From Alphaproteobacteria bacterium (lineage in GTDB: Bacteria > Pseudomonadota > Alphaproteobacteria > JAEULC01), in assembly GCA_023150455.1 (NCBI GenBank), contig JAKLKW010000037.1, positions 1 through 33,443 on the forward strand: a stretch of 33,443 bases of DNA, given 5' to 3'. Position 1 is the stretch's first letter. The number at the start of each line of letters is the position of its first letter. The notes beneath the pieces were generated by a model. The model did no database searches, was not told the DNA's origin, and saw only the letters and a program-made list of their open reading frames with translations. This document shows, one piece after another, positions 31,713 to 33,443 of the stretch. A program made the position numbers and the translations under genes.

Positions 31713-32645
31713 ATGAAAATCCTCGCCGGCAACAGCAATCGTCCATTGGCCGAAGCGATTGCGGCCTACCTCAACGTGCCCTTGACCAAGGCCGCCATCA
31801 GGCGGTTCGCGGACATGGAGATCTTCGTCGAGGTGCTGGAGAACGTGCGCGGCGAGGACGTGTTCGTCGTGCAGTCGACCTCGTTCCCGGCCAACGACAA
31901 CCTGATGGAGCTGCTGATCTGCGTCGACGCGCTGAAGCGCGGGTCGGCGCGGCGCATCACGGCGGTGATCCCGTACTACGGCTATGCCCGGCAGGACCGC
32001 AAGACCGGCCCGCGCACGCCGATCTCGGCCAAGCTGGTCGCCAACCTCTTGACCGCGGCCGGGGCCGACCGCGTGCTGACGCTCGACCTGCACGCGACGC
32101 AGATCCAGGGCTTCTTCGACGTGCCGACCGACAACCTGTTCTCGGCGCCCGTCTTCACCAAGGACATCATCGCGAGCTTCCCCGGCGACAAGCCGATCAT
32201 CGTGTCGCCCGACGTCGGCGGCGTGCTGCGGGCGCGCGCCATCGCGCGCCGGCTCGACGTGGACCTGGCGATCATCGACAAGCGCCGCGAGCGCGCCGGC
32301 GTGTCCGAGGTGATGAACGTCATCGGCGATGTCGGCGACCGCCACTGCATCCTGGTGGACGACATCGTCGATTCCGCCGGCACGCTGTGCAACGCCGCGG
32401 TCGCGCTGAAGGAGCACGGCGCCAAGTCGGTCGCCGCTTACGTCACGCACGGCGTCCTGACCGGCGGCGCGGTGGCGCGGGTCAAGGCCTCGCCGCTCGA
32501 GGCGCTGGTCACGACCGACAGCATTCCGGCGACCGAGGAGATGAAGGGCGCCAACAACCTCAGGCAGATCACCATCGCGCCGCTGCTGGCCGAGGCGATC
32601 CACCGCATCAGCGAGGAACGGTCGGTCTCGAGCCTGTTCGACTGA
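31713..32645 (+). CDS. prs: Ribose-phosphate pyrophosphokinase
   Basis: A 310-residue cytosolic enzyme that makes PRPP from ribose-5-phosphate and ATP for purine, pyrimidine, histidine and tryptophan synthesis. Signs: [32 protein letters not shown], the ATP/Mg site [14 protein letters not shown], flexible loop KRRERAG and the PRPP loop [13 protein letters not shown]. The start ATG 31713 follows AAGGACGGGG. It is followed by rplY after 115 bp, as in many alphaproteobacteria. Confidence 0.96.
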   Translation: MKILAGNSNRPLAEAIAAYLNVPLTKAAIRRFADMEIFVEVLENVRGEDVFVVQSTSFPANDNLMELLICVDALKRGSARRITAVIPYYGYARQDRKTGPRTPISAKLVANLLTAAGADRVLTLDLHATQIQGFFDVPTDNLFSAPVFTKDIIASFPGDKPIIVSPDVGGVLRARAIARRLDVDLAIIDKRRERAGVSEVMNVIGDVGDRHCILVDDIVDSAGTLCNAAVALKEHGAKSVAAYVTHGVLTGGAVARVKASPLEALVTTDSIPATEEMKGANNLRQITIAPLLAEAIHRISEERSVSSLFD

Positions 32646-32760
32646 CCTCTTGGAAATTCCGCCCGGTCGACGCCGAAGACCGGATCGGACGAACGGGACG
32701 GCGGCACCCCTGGAGGCCGCGTCCGCTACGGCACGAAAGAGCACGAGGAGTTCGAAGACC

Positions 32761-33443
32761 ATGGCCGAAATCGTCACCATCGCCGCCGAGGCGCGCGAGC
32801 GGGCAGGAAAGGGGCCCTCCCGCAGCACGCGCCGCGCCGGCCGCGTCCCCGCCGTGATCTACGGCAACAAGGAACCCGCCCTGATGATCTCCGTCGATCC
32901 GAAGGAGATCGGGCGCGAGGTCACCAGGCGCGGATTCTTCGCGCGGCTGCTGGACATCAAGGTCAACGGCGGCACGCATCGCGTCCTGCCGCGCGACGTC
33001 CAGTTCGATCCGGTGACGGACAAGCCGGTGCATCTCGACTTCCTGCGCGTCGGCAAGGACACGCGCATCCGGGTCGAGGTGCCGATGCAGTTCGTCAACG
33101 ACGACAAGAGCCCGGGCCTCAAGCGCGGCGGCGTGCTCAACATCGTGCGCCGCACGATCGAGCTGTACTGCTCGGTGACGAATATTCCCGAGAAGCTGGT
33201 GGCCGACCTCGACGGGCTCGACATCGGCGACAGCGTGCACATCAGCGCGGTCAAGCTGCCCGAGGGCGTGAGGCCGACCATCACCGGCCGCGACTTCACC
33301 ATCGCCTCGATCGCCGTGCCGAGCGCGGCCAAGGCGGCGGCGGAAGAGGCGCGTGCGGCGGCCGAGGCCGCGGCGGCGGCGGGCGCACCGGCCGAGGGCG
33401 CGGCGCCGGCGGAAGGCGCTCCGGCGGCACCGGCCGGCGGTGC
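32761..33443 (+). CDS. rplY: 50S ribosomal protein L25/general stress protein Ctc (partial, 3' end outside window)
   Basis: ATG 32761 has GAGGAG upstream and the frame stays open to the window edge: 227 residues are visible without a stop. Residues 1-90 form the L25 5S rRNA-binding domain (AGKGPSRSTRRAGRVPAVIYGN, LPRDVQFDPVTDKPVHLDFLRV); 95-190 form the C-terminal TL5/Ctc beta domain (PGLKRGGVLNIVRRTIEL, ADLDGLDIGDSVHIS). An Ala/Pro/Glu-rich tail follows, usual in alphaproteobacteria. It binds 5S rRNA in the large ribosomal subunit. Confidence 0.95.
   Translation, partial: MAEIVTIAAEARERAGKGPSRSTRRAGRVPAVIYGNKEPALMISVDPKEIGREVTRRGFFARLLDIKVNGGTHRVLPRDVQFDPVTDKPVHLDFLRVGKDTRIRVEVPMQFVNDDKSPGLKRGGVLNIVRRTIELYCSVTNIPEKLVADLDGLDIGDSVHISAVKLPEGVRPTITGRDFTIASIAVPSAAKAAAEEARAAAEAAAAAGAPAEGAAPAEGAPAAPAGG

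Overview
The window is about 33 kb of GC-rich DNA from an alphaproteobacterium, most likely a Rhodospirillales-type free-living, flagellated species. The evidence is a canonical CtrA and its phosphotransferase ChpT, a single che operon, a UbiK/BMFP protein, a MidA homologue, and a periplasmic formate dehydrogenase with the DUF3305/DUF3306/TorD accessory set. I cannot name a genus. No rRNA, tRNA or CRISPR is visible.

Layout. (1) 1-1519: paired palindromes, then a D5/P4-type primase-like gene that has lost its helicase core, the only phage/plasmid trace on the left. (2) 1628-3378: fliJ and fliI on the minus strand, divergent from ctrA (3657-4385, plus). A strong bidirectional terminator closes ctrA against the che operon. 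(3) 4489-10498, minus strand: cheA-cheW-cheY-cheB-cheR, with chpT just upstream (10682-11332). CheA is a large hybrid (HPt, a truncated-haemoglobin-like domain without its haem ligand, kinase core, two CheW-like domains and a receiver). (4) 11498-12636, plus strand: DUF3553 protein, ankyrin protein, cytochrome c and a 40-residue membrane peptide, converging on a secreted seven-bladed WD40 protein. (5) 13702-21519, minus strand: a formate dehydrogenase locus read DUF3305, DUF3306, [IS1595 transposase relic], TorD chaperone, Tat peptide, FdhA, FdhB, small lipoprotein, cytochrome b FdhC, PepSY-like protein. (6) 21542-24055, minus strand: YbaK deacylase, proC, YbjN protein, ubiK. (7) 24256-33443, plus strand: hldD, lgt, midA, pgeF, an M24 'pita-bread' protein without metal ligands, two lipoproteins of unknown role, prs, and rplY, which runs off the right edge.

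How the parts work together. fliI/fliJ, ctrA, chpT and the che operon form one motility and cell-cycle neighbourhood: ChpT is expected to relay phosphate to CtrA, which in related bacteria controls flagellar and chemotaxis genes. The formate dehydrogenase operon would oxidise formate in the periplasm and pass electrons through FdhB and the cytochrome b subunit to quinone. The points most worth checking are the globin-like domain inside CheA, the in-frame fusion of a transposase zinc ribbon to the FDH chaperone, the helicase-less D5 primase, the metal-ligand-free M24 protein, and a paired-hairpin repeat found twice.
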